DNA from: UBA1952 sp965246765
GTDB lineage: Bacteria; Bacteroidota; Bacteroidia; Chitinophagales; Chitinophagaceae
NCBI GenBank assembly: GCA_965246765.1
Contig: CBDFFJ010000005.1
Location: 930,001 to 994,000 of the forward strand
Direction: 5' to 3'
Length of the DNA: 64,000 nt
Made by a program: the position numbers and the translations under genes. Below the pieces are notes generated by a model, which was given only the letters and a program-made list of their open reading frames with translations, was not told where the DNA came from and did no database searches. Each line of letters opens with the position of its first letter. The stretch's first letter is position 1. Shown piece after piece: positions 1 to 8,214 of the stretch.

Positions 1-315
1 GTGTTTGTGTCCACGCTCGGCGTTAGTCCCTTCTATTGCTTTTACTACCCAAATTGCGTCACCTCCATATTTCGCAGCAACCTTTTTAGCTTCTGTCAAT
101 GCGGTCGCCTCGTCTTTGAATTGTGCAGAGATAATACCTATACGCTTTGCACCTTCTGGCACTTCTGATTTATCCAAATAGACAGCAATGCTGTTATATT
201 CACCACGAGAAACATGATGTCCGCGTCTACCTTGGCCGTCTGTTGACGTATAGCTAATTTGTGCGTAGACGCCAGCGGGAAAGCTTAAGAGTAAAATCAG
301 TAAGTAGTACTTCAT
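1..315 (-). CDS. Small secreted protein, C-terminus cut by window edge
   Basis: Reading leftwards from an ATG at 315, the frame stays open for 105 codons to the window edge, so the C-terminus is missing. The protein starts with a signal peptide (MKYYLLILLLSFPAGVYAQ, cleavage expected at VYA-Q). The mature part contains an Ala/Lys-rich helix followed by KYGGDAIWVV, a layout seen in small surface proteins and lipoproteins that handle metals or stress, but I do not recognise a named family. Base composition is lower in GC than in the next gene. Function unknown; secretion is the only supported inference. Confidence 0.6.
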   Translation of the reverse strand, partial: MKYYLLILLLSFPAGVYAQISYTSTDGQGRRGHHVSRGEYNSIAVYLDKSEVPEGAKRIGIISAQFKDEATALTEAKKVAAKYGGDAIWVVKAIEGTNAERGHKH

Positions 316-445
316 CGCCTAAAAATAAAAGCTCTGCCGTAATACAAAAGAGTTTGTTTACTTGGCAGCAAAAGATTCAAGGCAATATCCAATAACCCGC
401 CCGTTCGGCGTAGGCGCAGCCAAGAGCAGGGCCGCCTACAGCCTG

Positions 446-464
446 CCCTGAACTTGTTTCAGGG
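446..464. repeat. Small palindromic repeat (CCCTGAA/TTCAGGG)
   Basis: Arms CCCTGAA (446-452) and TTCAGGG (458-464) enclose a 5-nt loop. A related copy with TCCTGAA/TTCAGGA arms lies near 16526-16545, so this is a dispersed intergenic palindrome and not a terminator tied to one gene; no T-tract follows. Confidence 0.6.
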
Positions 465-517
465 TCGTACTATCTTGTAGCCTTTGGCTACATTCCCATA
501 AACGCTTGATTATCAGG

Positions 518-617
518 TTCCGAATTTTCAGAATAGCTTCCTGAATCTGTCGGGTTGCCTTCCGGATATTCGGAATGCTACCCGACAGCCTTAGACCCCT
601 ATTCCGGATTTTCGGAA
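518..617. repeat. Three 16-bp palindromes at 42-bp period
   Basis: Copies lie at 518-533 (TTCCGAATTTTCAGAA), 560-575 (TTCCGGATATTCGGAA) and 602-617 (TTCCGGATTTTCGGAA). The starts are exactly 42 bp apart, about four DNA turns, so a dimeric regulator would bind all three on one face. The middle copy lies inside a longer hairpin whose 9-bp perfect arms CTGTCGGGT and ACCCGACAG are at 547-555 and 580-588. This could be an operator array or a structured REP-like repeat. Confidence 0.65.
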
Positions 618-637
618 AGCAATTACTAATTAGCAAT

Positions 638-696
638 GACTTGCCAAGTCAAAACATACCGACTTGCCAAGTCCACCCTTCGGGACTTGGCAAGTC
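638..696. repeat. Three 13-bp palindromes at 23-bp period
   Basis: GACTTGCCAAGTC occurs at 638-650 and 661-673, and its inverse GACTTGGCAAGTC at 684-696, each start 23 bp after the last. The last two can pair into a 14-bp stem (661-674 with 683-696) around an 8-nt loop. It ends 31 bp before the cyclophilin start and could act as an operator or as a 5' leader hairpin. Confidence 0.65.
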
Positions 697-727
697 TTAC
701 CAATATCTTCGCAGCAATATCTCCTGC

Positions 728-1387
728 ATGAAAACAACGCTACTCGCCGCCCTCCTCCTGCTGTCCCTAAGCGCAAGCGCCCAAAAGACGAAGGTGGTCA
801 TAGAGACAGACTCCGGCCGCATCGTCCTCGCCCTTTACGACGGCACACCCCTGCACCGCGACAATATGGTGAAGCTGGTCAGGAAGCATTTCTACGACGG
901 CCTCCTCTGGCACCGCGTCATCCCCAATTTCGTCATCCAGGGCGGCGACCCGGACTCCAAAACCGCCGCCCCCGACAAGATGCTCGGCGACGGTGACGTG
1001 GGCTACAAGATTCCGGCGGAGATTAAGGATGAATATTACCACGTGCGCGGCGCGGTAGGCATGGCGCGGGACAATAATCCGGAGAAGGCCTCCAGCGGCT
1101 GCCAGTTCTACATCGTCACCGGCAAGACTTATGATGATGCGCAGCTTGACGCTGCCGAGGGGCGCAGCGGCCACAAGCATTCTGCCGCGCAGCGCGAAGC
1201 CTACAAGCGCCTCGGCGGCGTGCCGCACTTAGACGGCGGCTACACGGTATTCGGCGAGGTGATAGAGGGGATGGCCGTGGCGGATAAAATAAGCAACATG
1301 CCCCGCAACAGCGTCGACCGCCCGAATGTGAATGTGCACATGACGCGGGTGTATCTGAAGCGGAAGAAGTTTCTGGGGGTATTCTAG
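728..1387 (+). CDS. Secreted cyclophilin-type peptidyl-prolyl isomerase
   Basis: The enzyme catalyses cis-trans isomerisation of prolyl bonds and would assist folding of exported proteins. The 219-residue product has a signal peptide (residues 1-18, cleaved before Gln19) and a single cyclophilin domain. Typical motifs are visible: FYDGLLWHRVIPNFVIQGGDP, with the catalytic Arg in the HRV segment, then GAVGMAR and SGCQFYIVTG, and the tail GGYTVFGEVIEGM. An insertion of about 25 residues (DAQLDAAEGRSGHKHS region) is common in Bacteroidota forms. I chose the ATG at 728 because the signal peptide begins there; the frame is open further upstream to 575 but without sensible protein. A repeat hairpin follows directly after the stop. 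Confidence 0.93.
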   Translation: MKTTLLAALLLLSLSASAQKTKVVIETDSGRIVLALYDGTPLHRDNMVKLVRKHFYDGLLWHRVIPNFVIQGGDPDSKTAAPDKMLGDGDVGYKIPAEIKDEYYHVRGAVGMARDNNPEKASSGCQFYIVTGKTYDDAQLDAAEGRSGHKHSAAQREAYKRLGGVPHLDGGYTVFGEVIEGMAVADKISNMPRNSVDRPNVNVHMTRVYLKRKKFLGVF

Positions 1388-1432
1388 GAACCGGTCTGAC
1401 CGACCAAAGGGAGGTCTGCCCGGTTCCGCCAC
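1387..1432. repeat. Dispersed 45-nt hairpin element, copy A
   Basis: Arms GGAACCGG (1387-1394) and CCGGTTCC (1420-1427) enclose a loop with the block GACCAAAGGGAGG. A second copy with similar sequence follows the nuoN stop at 42869-42915; its arms differ but still pair. Both begin within three bases of a stop codon. A further GC-rich palindrome (CCCCGCCGGCGGGG) follows near 1455-1468. Confidence 0.7.
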
Positions 1433-1546
1433 GGGCACAGCGGGCGGGATATCCCCCGCCGGCGGGGGAAATGCTTTTGAACGCTGCGCCGTGCGCGCGT
1501 TAAAAAGCGAGGGGGTGGGGCACACTCCACAAGCAGAAAACACCCG

Positions 1547-3244
1547 ATGAAAAAAACCATCACCATCCTACTTTGCTGCCTCGCACTCGCGGCGCGCGCC
1601 CAGCGCCTCTACACCCCCTTTGAAGGCTCCGTAGGCCTGTGCTCCGCCACCTACGATGAATGCACCGCCTTCTACGATGCGCTGCAACGGCAAACCGCCG
1701 CCATCCGCATAGACACCGCCGGCCCCACCGATGCCGGAATCCCCCTGCGCACCATTACCTATCCGGCAAAGGCCGCCAATCCCATCACCATCCTCATCAA
1801 CAACGGCATCCACCCCGGCGAGCCGGACGGCATAGATGCCTGCATGATGCTGCTGCGCGATGCTGCGGAAGGGCGGATAAAGATTCCGGAGAACGTGCGG
1901 CTCGTCGTCATTCCCATTTACAACATCGGCGGAGCGCTTATGCGCAATGACAATACCCGCGTGAACCAGGTAGGCCCGCTGGAGTACGGCTTCCGTGGCA
2001 ATTCCCAGAACCTGGACCTCAACCGCGACTTCACCAAGCGCGATGCGCTGGAAAGCCGAAGCTTCGCCCGCCTCTTCCACACCCTTGACCCCGAAATCTT
2101 CATAGACAACCACGTCAGCGACGGCGCCGACTACCAGCACACCATGACCCTCGTATCCACCCAATACGACAAGCTGGGCGGCGAGCTGGGGCGTTTCTTC
2201 AGAAAGAGCCTTGACCCCGCGCTTTATAAAGGAATGGAAGCCGCCGGCTGGCCCATGTGCCCCTACGTGAATGCGGAAGACGGCTCGCCCAATGGGGGCT
2301 GGACACAGTTCTACGACCCGCCGCGCTTCTCCTCCGGCTACGCCGCGCTCTTCCAGACCATTGCCTGGGTGCCGGAGACGCACATGCTCAAGCCTTTTGA
2401 GCAACGCGTGCGTGCCACGTATGCGCTGATGAAGGAGGCCATCAGCCTCGCTTCGGAGAAAGCAGATTCTATAAAAGCCCTTCGCCAGGCAGACCGTCGT
2501 GCGGTAGCCGGGCAGAGGCTGTTTCCTTTGGAATGGAAAGACAGCGCCGCCACGCCCTGGCCTTTCCGCGCGTACCGGCCTATGTATAAGCCCAGCGCAG
2601 TAACGGGCGCCACGCGGCTGTGGTACAATCACTCCGACGCCATCTACACCAGCGCCGCCGTCCGCGACCATTATGCGCCGCGGCATTTTGTAAAGGCCCC
2701 GCAGGCATATCTCATTCCGCAAGCCTGGCACGACGTCACAGACCGGCTGCTGGACAATGGCAAACTCCCATACACACGCCTGAAGCGCGACACAGCCATT
2801 GAGGTGACGGCGTATTACATAGACTCATTCAGGACGGTCCCTGCGCCGTATGAGAAGCATTACAAGCACAGCGCCATCCACGCTACGCCAAAGCGGCTGC
2901 GGATAGCGGCGCGTGCGGGCGATTACCTGTTCAGCCTTTCGGCCAATCCCTACTGCCGCTTTCTGGTAGAAATGCTGGAGCCGGAGGGCGAGGATTCATA
3001 CTTCGCCTGGAACTTCTTTGATGGCATTCTGCAGCGCAAGGAAGGTTACTCCGATTACCGCTGGGAAGATGTGGCGGCGAATGAATTAGAACACCATCCT
3101 GACCTACGGGCGGCCTTTGAAGCGGAGAAGAATGCAAATCCTGCTTTTGCGAAAGACCCTGAGGCACAACTTTTCTTTGTCTATCGGCACAGCCGCTGGT
3201 ATGAGGCGGTTCACAATCGCTACCCGGTTTACCGGATAGAATAA
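1547..3244 (+). CDS. Secreted M14-family zinc carboxypeptidase
   Basis: The predicted metallo-carboxypeptidase trims peptides outside the cytoplasm. The 565-residue protein has a signal peptide (residues 1-19). Zinc ligands are seen as HPGEPDG (His89, Glu92) and the later His189 in DNHVSDGADY. NLDLNRDF (Arg160) matches the substrate-carboxylate binding region of M14 enzymes, and Glu277 in VPETHM is a candidate catalytic base. The C-terminal 250 residues form an extra region usual in the Bacteroidota members. The start ATG follows 160 bases of repeat-rich spacer after the cyclophilin; the AI-2E gene follows after only 11 bases and may be co-transcribed. Peptide substrate is unknown. Confidence 0.85.
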   Translation: MKKTITILLCCLALAARAQRLYTPFEGSVGLCSATYDECTAFYDALQRQTAAIRIDTAGPTDAGIPLRTITYPAKAANPITILINNGIHPGEPDGIDACMMLLRDAAEGRIKIPENVRLVVIPIYNIGGALMRNDNTRVNQVGPLEYGFRGNSQNLDLNRDFTKRDALESRSFARLFHTLDPEIFIDNHVSDGADYQHTMTLVSTQYDKLGGELGRFFRKSLDPALYKGMEAAGWPMCPYVNAEDGSPNGGWTQFYDPPRFSSGYAALFQTIAWVPETHMLKPFEQRVRATYALMKEAISLASEKADSIKALRQADRRAVAGQRLFPLEWKDSAATPWPFRAYRPMYKPSAVTGATRLWYNHSDAIYTSAAVRDHYAPRHFVKAPQAYLIPQAWHDVTDRLLDNGKLPYTRLKRDTAIEVTAYYIDSFRTVPAPYEKHYKHSAIHATPKRLRIAARAGDYLFSLSANPYCRFLVEMLEPEGEDSYFAWNFFDGILQRKEGYSDYRWEDVAANELEHHPDLRAAFEAEKNANPAFAKDPEAQLFFVYRHSRWYEAVHNRYPVYRIE

Positions 3245-3255
3245 AACAAGCCATT

Positions 3256-4341
3256 ATGGACGAACAGCAACCGGTCAAGCTCCCTTTTTACGCCCACCTG
3301 GCCGCCGTGTTGCTGAGCCTGGTGCTCATTGTGCTCATCATGCGCGAGGGCAGCACCATTTTCATCCCGCTGTTCTTCTCCCTGCTCATCGCGTTTATGC
3401 TCCTGCCGCTCACCAACTGGCTGGAAAAGCGAAAGGTGCCGCGCGGAGCCGCTGCTGCTATCTCTATTTTGCTGTTTGTGGTTTTCATCAGCAGCATTTT
3501 CTACTTTCTGGGCGCGCAGATTGGCGCATTCAGCAAAGACCTGCCGCAGCTTGGCGCACGGATGCAGGCCTGGGTGACGGAGCTCCAGGGCTGGGTAGCG
3601 GGCAAGTATCATCTGAATGCAAGCCGTCAATTAGAATATCTGAACAAGGGCGCAACCGACTTTGCGCGTTATGCGTCGGTGGTGGCGCAGGCCCTGCTGC
3701 TGGCGGTGGGCGGCTTTGCTATCTGGACCATTTTCGTGTTCATCTTTTCCTTTTTCATCCTTACGCACCGGTCGCTCCTTAAGAATTTTATCGCCTGTCT
3801 GTTCCAGCGGAAAGACCAGCCCCGCGTATTAGAAATTGTGAGCGAGACGAAGCTACTGGCCAATGGCTACATCTTCGGACTACTGATAGAAATGGTGATT
3901 GTGGCGGCGCTGAATTGCGCGGCGTTTTTCATCTTCGGTATCAAGTATGCCCTGCTGCTGGGCGTGCTCGCGGCGGTGCTCAATATCATTCCCTACCTCG
4001 GCATTTATACTTCTGCGCTCATTGCAGCGCTTATCACACTGAGCAACAGCTCGCCCGCCCATGCGCTTACGGTCATCATCATCCTGCTGGCGGTGCACCT
4101 TGTGGATTCCAATGTGCTGATGCCGCGCATCGTGGGGCGGCGGGTGAAGATGAATCCGCTCATTACCATCATTGCGGTGCTGGCGGGCGAGATGCTGTGG
4201 GGCATTCCAGGCATGTTCCTGTTCATCCCGCTGGCGGGCATTCTCAAAATCATCTTTGAGCGCGTGAAGGGCCTGGAGGCCTGGGCGATACTGATGGGAA
4301 CGGAAGAGCAGGCGAAGAAAGATCCGCCGAAAAAGGCTTAG
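3256..4341 (+). CDS. AI-2E family transporter (PerM/TqsA type)
   Basis: The 361-residue inner-membrane protein has about seven to eight hydrophobic segments, a pair near the N-terminus, a central soluble stretch (about residues 85-145) and a cluster in the second half with the family-like text NIIPYLGIYT and GILKIIFERVKGLEAW at the end. Family members export autoinducer-2 or act as Na+/H+ exchangers; which applies here cannot be read from sequence. The stop overlaps the tail of the convergent flippase gene by four bases. Confidence 0.85.
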   Translation: MDEQQPVKLPFYAHLAAVLLSLVLIVLIMREGSTIFIPLFFSLLIAFMLLPLTNWLEKRKVPRGAAAAISILLFVVFISSIFYFLGAQIGAFSKDLPQLGARMQAWVTELQGWVAGKYHLNASRQLEYLNKGATDFARYASVVAQALLLAVGGFAIWTIFVFIFSFFILTHRSLLKNFIACLFQRKDQPRVLEIVSETKLLANGYIFGLLIEMVIVAALNCAAFFIFGIKYALLLGVLAAVLNIIPYLGIYTSALIAALITLSNSSPAHALTVIIILLAVHLVDSNVLMPRIVGRRVKMNPLITIIAVLAGEMLWGIPGMFLFIPLAGILKIIFERVKGLEAWAILMGTEEQAKKDPPKKA

Positions 4342-5825
4342 AAGAGCCGCTTGTCTTTGCGGATTTGGGCGATGTAGCTGCTGAGGTCGGGTGAGGGACG
4401 AAAGAGGAACAGCAGCGCGCAATAAGCGATTATCAAAACAGCTGATCTGTACAGCGCATCGGCTACCGGCTGATGGACGTGCGGAAGGAGAAAATTCAGA
4501 CCATAAGCAAGTCCGCCGCAGAGGAAAATGCTGCCGGTGTGCTTTGAGAATGGATGCAGCCCTGTCTTGCGAAAGAGAAAGGCCATTCGGGCGAGGTTAG
4601 TGAGTATGGCGCATCCGGAAGCAACCCACGCCGCGCCGAATATGCCATACTTCGGAATAAAAATCCGGTCGCATACAATTACAGCCAGCAGCAGCAGCAG
4701 CGCAAGCCGGAAGTTGAATTTGTAGTGCGGCGACACAGATATAAGCTCCACGTTCAGTCCGGTAGCCATGTCCACCATCCTGCCAATTGATAAGATAAAG
4801 ACGATTGGGATTATAGCTTCATAGCCCTTAGGCAGGATAGCTACCGCATTGTGCAGGTTTCCGGCAACGATCACCCACATAGCCACTCCGGCGATGAACA
4901 TATTAAGGCCTGCGCGCTGGAAGAGGTTATGCAGGGTTTCTCGCGTACCGCTTAGAAAAGCTTCCGCCATTTTTGGAAAAGCGGCGGAGGCCATTGCCTT
5001 ATAAGGCGCGTACATAATGCTGATGAGAAACTGAGCATTTACATATACGGCAACATCAGAAAAGCCGGCTCTGGAGAGCGGCCCGAGCATGAGCGCGTCT
5101 ATTGTGGATATCAGATTGAGCGTAGCCGTGGTGAGCAGATGATACCAGCCGTAGTGCAGGATATCCTTATACTCGGCTTTGCTGAAGGCTTTCCAATCTG
5201 TGGAGATGCGGAAGCCCTCGGTCTTCGTCGCAAGCAGCAGCAGCATCGCTACTGGCACGGAGTGAATCAATACGCTGCCCGCGATGAAAACACGCAGGTT
5301 GATATAATGAAAACCAAAGAGTGCGATCAGCCCTAAGAATAAAAGCCGCAGCAGTACTTCCCGCATGAAAATGGCGGCAGCCACTTTTAGCTGAGCGGTG
5401 AGATAATATTCTAACAACGTGAGGTAGGAGAGCAGCAGCGATAGCGGCAGCAGCCATATATAATAGCTGCGCACAAAGTCCCGGTCGCCGGCCTGATAGC
5501 GTGCTATCACTGATTCTTTCAGCAGCAGATACGGTATAGCGACGATCAGGGCCATCACCACGGGCATCAGAAGGGTGATGGTAATCAGCACCGGACGGCG
5601 TGGATCTTCGGCTTTGTAGCGAAGCAGGTACGGATTTACCAGGTTTGCCGCCCCTGCAAGTAAAAGAAGCTGCAGCACAGCGCCCTGGCTCAGCAGGTTG
5701 CGTAAGCCACCAAGCTCCGCCTTAGGGAGCACAACCGCTGTTGCCCAGGTGAACAGGGCCCCTAGCAGGATGCCCGCGAATATTACAATGCTTCCCTTAA
5801 TGGACTGGCGGAACACAATGCCCAT
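4338..5825 (-). CDS. Polysaccharide flippase-like membrane protein
   Basis: The 495-residue protein has roughly twelve to fourteen hydrophobic helices and begins with FRQSIKGSIVIFAGILLGA, the usual first helix of the oligosaccharide flippase (Wzx, MOP superfamily) group. Such proteins move lipid-linked sugar repeat units across the inner membrane. The neighbouring glycosyltransferase, GDP-mannose dehydratase and methyltransferases support a role in O-antigen, capsule or exopolysaccharide assembly. The gene is read leftwards and is convergent with the AI-2E gene, overlapping it by 4 bp. The exact substrate is unknown. Confidence 0.83.
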   Translation of the reverse strand: MGIVFRQSIKGSIVIFAGILLGALFTWATAVVLPKAELGGLRNLLSQGAVLQLLLLAGAANLVNPYLLRYKAEDPRRPVLITITLLMPVVMALIVAIPYLLLKESVIARYQAGDRDFVRSYYIWLLPLSLLLSYLTLLEYYLTAQLKVAAAIFMREVLLRLLFLGLIALFGFHYINLRVFIAGSVLIHSVPVAMLLLLATKTEGFRISTDWKAFSKAEYKDILHYGWYHLLTTATLNLISTIDALMLGPLSRAGFSDVAVYVNAQFLISIMYAPYKAMASAAFPKMAEAFLSGTRETLHNLFQRAGLNMFIAGVAMWVIVAGNLHNAVAILPKGYEAIIPIVFILSIGRMVDMATGLNVELISVSPHYKFNFRLALLLLLAVIVCDRIFIPKYGIFGAAWVASGCAILTNLARMAFLFRKTGLHPFSKHTGSIFLCGGLAYGLNFLLPHVHQPVADALYRSAVLIIAYCALLFLFRPSPDLSSYIAQIRKDKRLF

Positions 5826-5991
5826 GATGGCAAATGTATGCGGTGATCTACACGAGCTTTAAAAAAGCCTGAGCCCGCCAGAGCCTGCACGGCATTAATA
5901 CAAAGCAGTTCGCGTCAATCCTTGCTATATATCGTAAAGATGCAGCCGGCTAAAAATCTTTGCCGCATGTAGCTTCGCATCAGCTATTGCC

Positions 5992-7134
5992 ATGCAAGAA
6001 AGAAAGAAGGTGCTCATTGTCTCTACAGACAGCTTCCTCGTTTATCAGCCGACGATTCTCAATCTGTACAATGCATTGAAGGAACACTTCGACGTATCTA
6101 TCGTCTCTTTCAGATATTATAACCGGTTCATGCCGGTTTCGGCAGACTATCAGGTAACGTATCTCGCGCCGCCGAAGTTTCTTAAGAAACTTCTCTTTCT
6201 GCTGAACATGCCTGCGGAAAAGCTGCTTAACCCGGCATTGAAAGTCTTTTCCAAGCGGCTGGCTTACAGAAATAACCTCTTCAAAAAGCTCATCTCTTCC
6301 ATCCTGAAGCGCCATTTGCGCGCGGCAAGTGCAGATGAAGTGATAGCGGTAGATTTTCAGGCTATGGCTGCCTGCACGGAAGTGTTCGGCGGCTGCCACT
6401 TCCTTTCGCTTGAAATCTATCCTGATGATCCTTATAAAAAGAAAGTGGCCGTTAGCAACATTAAGTCGGTTATCATTTCGTCTGAAGAACGCTATGAACT
6501 ACTGTTCGGGCAGGCGCAGCTAAAGACGTTTTTCATACAAAACGCACCGAACTATAAGGCCTATACGCTTGCGCCCCCGGCCGAGCGAAAAGGTCTGATT
6601 TGGGCCGGTACTATAGATCCCAAGTTTGGCGTAGAGCATCTTATAAAATTTGTAGCGCAGCACCCACAGTACACCCTTACGCTCAAAGGCTCGTTTGTAA
6701 GCGGGGCGGAGGCACACATCCGGTCCGCCTATTCTGCGCTGCTGGCGGAAGGCCGGCTTGCCATTAATACGGACTACTTAGACAATGACGCGTTCATCCG
6801 CTTCGTCTCCGGCTTCCGCATCGGCTTTTGCTTCTATGAATGGAGCCTCATACGCACCAACATCAATTACTATCTTGGAAATGCAGGCCGCCTCTTCATG
6901 TACTTTGCCGCGAGCGTACCGGCTATAGCATGTAATACGCCCGGGCTTAAGTCAATCCGCGAATTCAATGCCGGGAGGCTGATTGACGACTATGAGCCGG
7001 ATACAATCCTGAATGCCGTGCAGGAAATAGAGATGGATTACGAAAGCATTTCTGCAAATTGCACCCGCGCGGCAAAGCATTTTTCATTTGACCGGGCCGT
7101 CATACCTCTTATTGAATTTCTTAAGACGCGCTAA
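5992..7134 (+). CDS. Glycosyltransferase-like protein (GT-B fold)
   Basis: The 380-residue cytoplasmic protein starts with KKVLIVSTDSFLVYQPTI, a Rossmann-type strand-loop as in GT-B glycosyltransferases. The second half has GLIWAGTIDPKFGVEHL (second Rossmann domain) and, near the end, a donor-site-like segment AASVPAIACNTPGLKSIREF that resembles the EG(F/M)P region of family 4 but lacks its usual glutamate. The family assignment is therefore moderate. It precedes gmd by 21 bases on the same strand and probably uses a nucleotide sugar made in this locus. Confidence 0.7.
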   Translation: MQERKKVLIVSTDSFLVYQPTILNLYNALKEHFDVSIVSFRYYNRFMPVSADYQVTYLAPPKFLKKLLFLLNMPAEKLLNPALKVFSKRLAYRNNLFKKLISSILKRHLRAASADEVIAVDFQAMAACTEVFGGCHFLSLEIYPDDPYKKKVAVSNIKSVIISSEERYELLFGQAQLKTFFIQNAPNYKAYTLAPPAERKGLIWAGTIDPKFGVEHLIKFVAQHPQYTLTLKGSFVSGAEAHIRSAYSALLAEGRLAINTDYLDNDAFIRFVSGFRIGFCFYEWSLIRTNINYYLGNAGRLFMYFAASVPAIACNTPGLKSIREFNAGRLIDDYEPDTILNAVQEIEMDYESISANCTRAAKHFSFDRAVIPLIEFLKTR

Positions 7135-7155
7135 GCGCTCCCATTTTCTTCCAAA

Positions 7156-8214
7156 GTGAAAGTCGCACTCATTACCGGAATTACCGGGCAGGATGGTTCT
7201 TACCTGGCAGATCTCCTTCTTGAAAAAGGATATATAGTCCACGGCATCCGCCGCAGAAGCTCGCTGCTCAATACCGCCCGCATAGATCATCTGCATTTTG
7301 ACAAAAGCCTGGAAGGCCGCTTTTTTCTTCACTACGGCGACCTGACTGATTCCAGCAATATCATCCGCATCATTCAGCTGACCCAACCTGATGAAATTTA
7401 TAATCTCGCCGCCCAAAGCCATGTGCAGGTAAGCTTTGAGACGCCGGAGTACACCGCCAATGCGGACGCGATCGGCATGCTGCGCATCCTTGAGGCCGTC
7501 CGGTTGCTGGGTCTTGAAAAGAAGACACGTATTTATCAGGCGTCCACCTCGGAGCTCTACGGGAAAGTGCAGGAAATTCCGCAGCGGGAAACCACGCCCT
7601 TTTATCCGCGGTCGCCGTACGGCGTGGCCAAGCTTTATGCTTACTGGATTACCGTTAACTACCGCGAAGCTTATGATCTGTATGCGGTAAACGGCATTCT
7701 GTTCAACCATGAAAGCCCTTTGCGCGGCGAAAGCTTTGTGACGCGTAAAATAGCTATTGAGGCGGCCCGCATCGGATCTGGCAAAGACGAAAAGCTGCTG
7801 CTGGGTAATATGGACGCCCAACGTGACTGGGGCCATGCCCGCGATTATGTAGAAGCCATGTGGCTGATGCTGCAACAAGAGGTGCCCGAAGACTTTGTGA
7901 TTGCTACCGGCACTACGACGCCTGTCCGCGACTTTGTAAAAATGGCTTTTGCTTACATGGGGATAGAACTGGAGTTCAGAGGCGATGGCCTGGACGAAGT
8001 GGGCGTGGTAAAGGGATGCAGCAAGCCGGAGTTTCAGCTTCCCGCAGGCAAAGAAGTGGTAGGCGTTCACCCACGTTACTTCCGGCCGGCCGAAGTAGAT
8101 ATTCTTATCGGTGATGCCACCAAGGCGAAAGAAAAGCTGGGATGGTCGCCTACCTGCGACCTCCAGCAGCTGGTAAATGAGATGATGGAAAGCGAGCTGA
8201 AAGCACTCGGCTAA
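7156..8214 (+). CDS. gmd: GDP-mannose 4,6-dehydratase
   Basis: Converts GDP-D-mannose to GDP-4-dehydro-6-deoxy-D-mannose, the precursor of GDP-fucose, GDP-rhamnose and related sugars. The 352-residue product starts at a GTG. It has the NAD(P) motif TGITGQDGSYL (residues 7-17), the RRRSS segment, the catalytic Thr-Ser-Glu in STSELYGKVQE, and the Tyr/Lys pair in SPYGVAKLYAYW, followed by FNHESPLRGESFVTRKI, a GMD signature. The length equals the family norm. It is convergent with the next SDR gene (4-bp overlap). No GDP-fucose synthase of standard form is seen in the window. Confidence 0.95.
   Translation: MKVALITGITGQDGSYLADLLLEKGYIVHGIRRRSSLLNTARIDHLHFDKSLEGRFFLHYGDLTDSSNIIRIIQLTQPDEIYNLAAQSHVQVSFETPEYTANADAIGMLRILEAVRLLGLEKKTRIYQASTSELYGKVQEIPQRETTPFYPRSPYGVAKLYAYWITVNYREAYDLYAVNGILFNHESPLRGESFVTRKIAIEAARIGSGKDEKLLLGNMDAQRDWGHARDYVEAMWLMLQQEVPEDFVIATGTTTPVRDFVKMAFAYMGIELEFRGDGLDEVGVVKGCSKPEFQLPAGKEVVGVHPRYFRPAEVDILIGDATKAKEKLGWSPTCDLQQLVNEMMESELKALG

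Larger units (their letters stand above)
316..727. other. Intergenic region with ordered palindromes
   Basis: No gene is seen in these 412 bases. They lie between a leftward gene and the rightward cyclophilin, so promoters for both should be here. They hold a hairpin at 446-464, three TTCCG-6-CGGAA-like palindromes spaced exactly 42 bp apart, a nested hairpin at 547-588, and three GACTTGnCAAGTC palindromes spaced exactly 23 bp apart. The cyclophilin frame stays open upstream to 575, but the signal peptide starts at 728, so the upstream extension is taken as noncoding. Confidence 0.7.

Noticed and set aside
518..696. CRISPR array
   Set aside because: The evenly spaced repeats are only 13-16 bp palindromes with three copies each and have no cas genes nearby.
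575..727. In-frame upstream extension of the cyclophilin gene
   Set aside because: It runs through palindromic repeats and would bury the signal peptide inside the protein.
1568..2731. Long minus-strand open frame (387 codons) over the carboxypeptidase gene
   Set aside because: It is the GC-driven shadow of the plus-strand M14 gene, whose signal peptide and zinc motifs are clear; the shadow has no family features.
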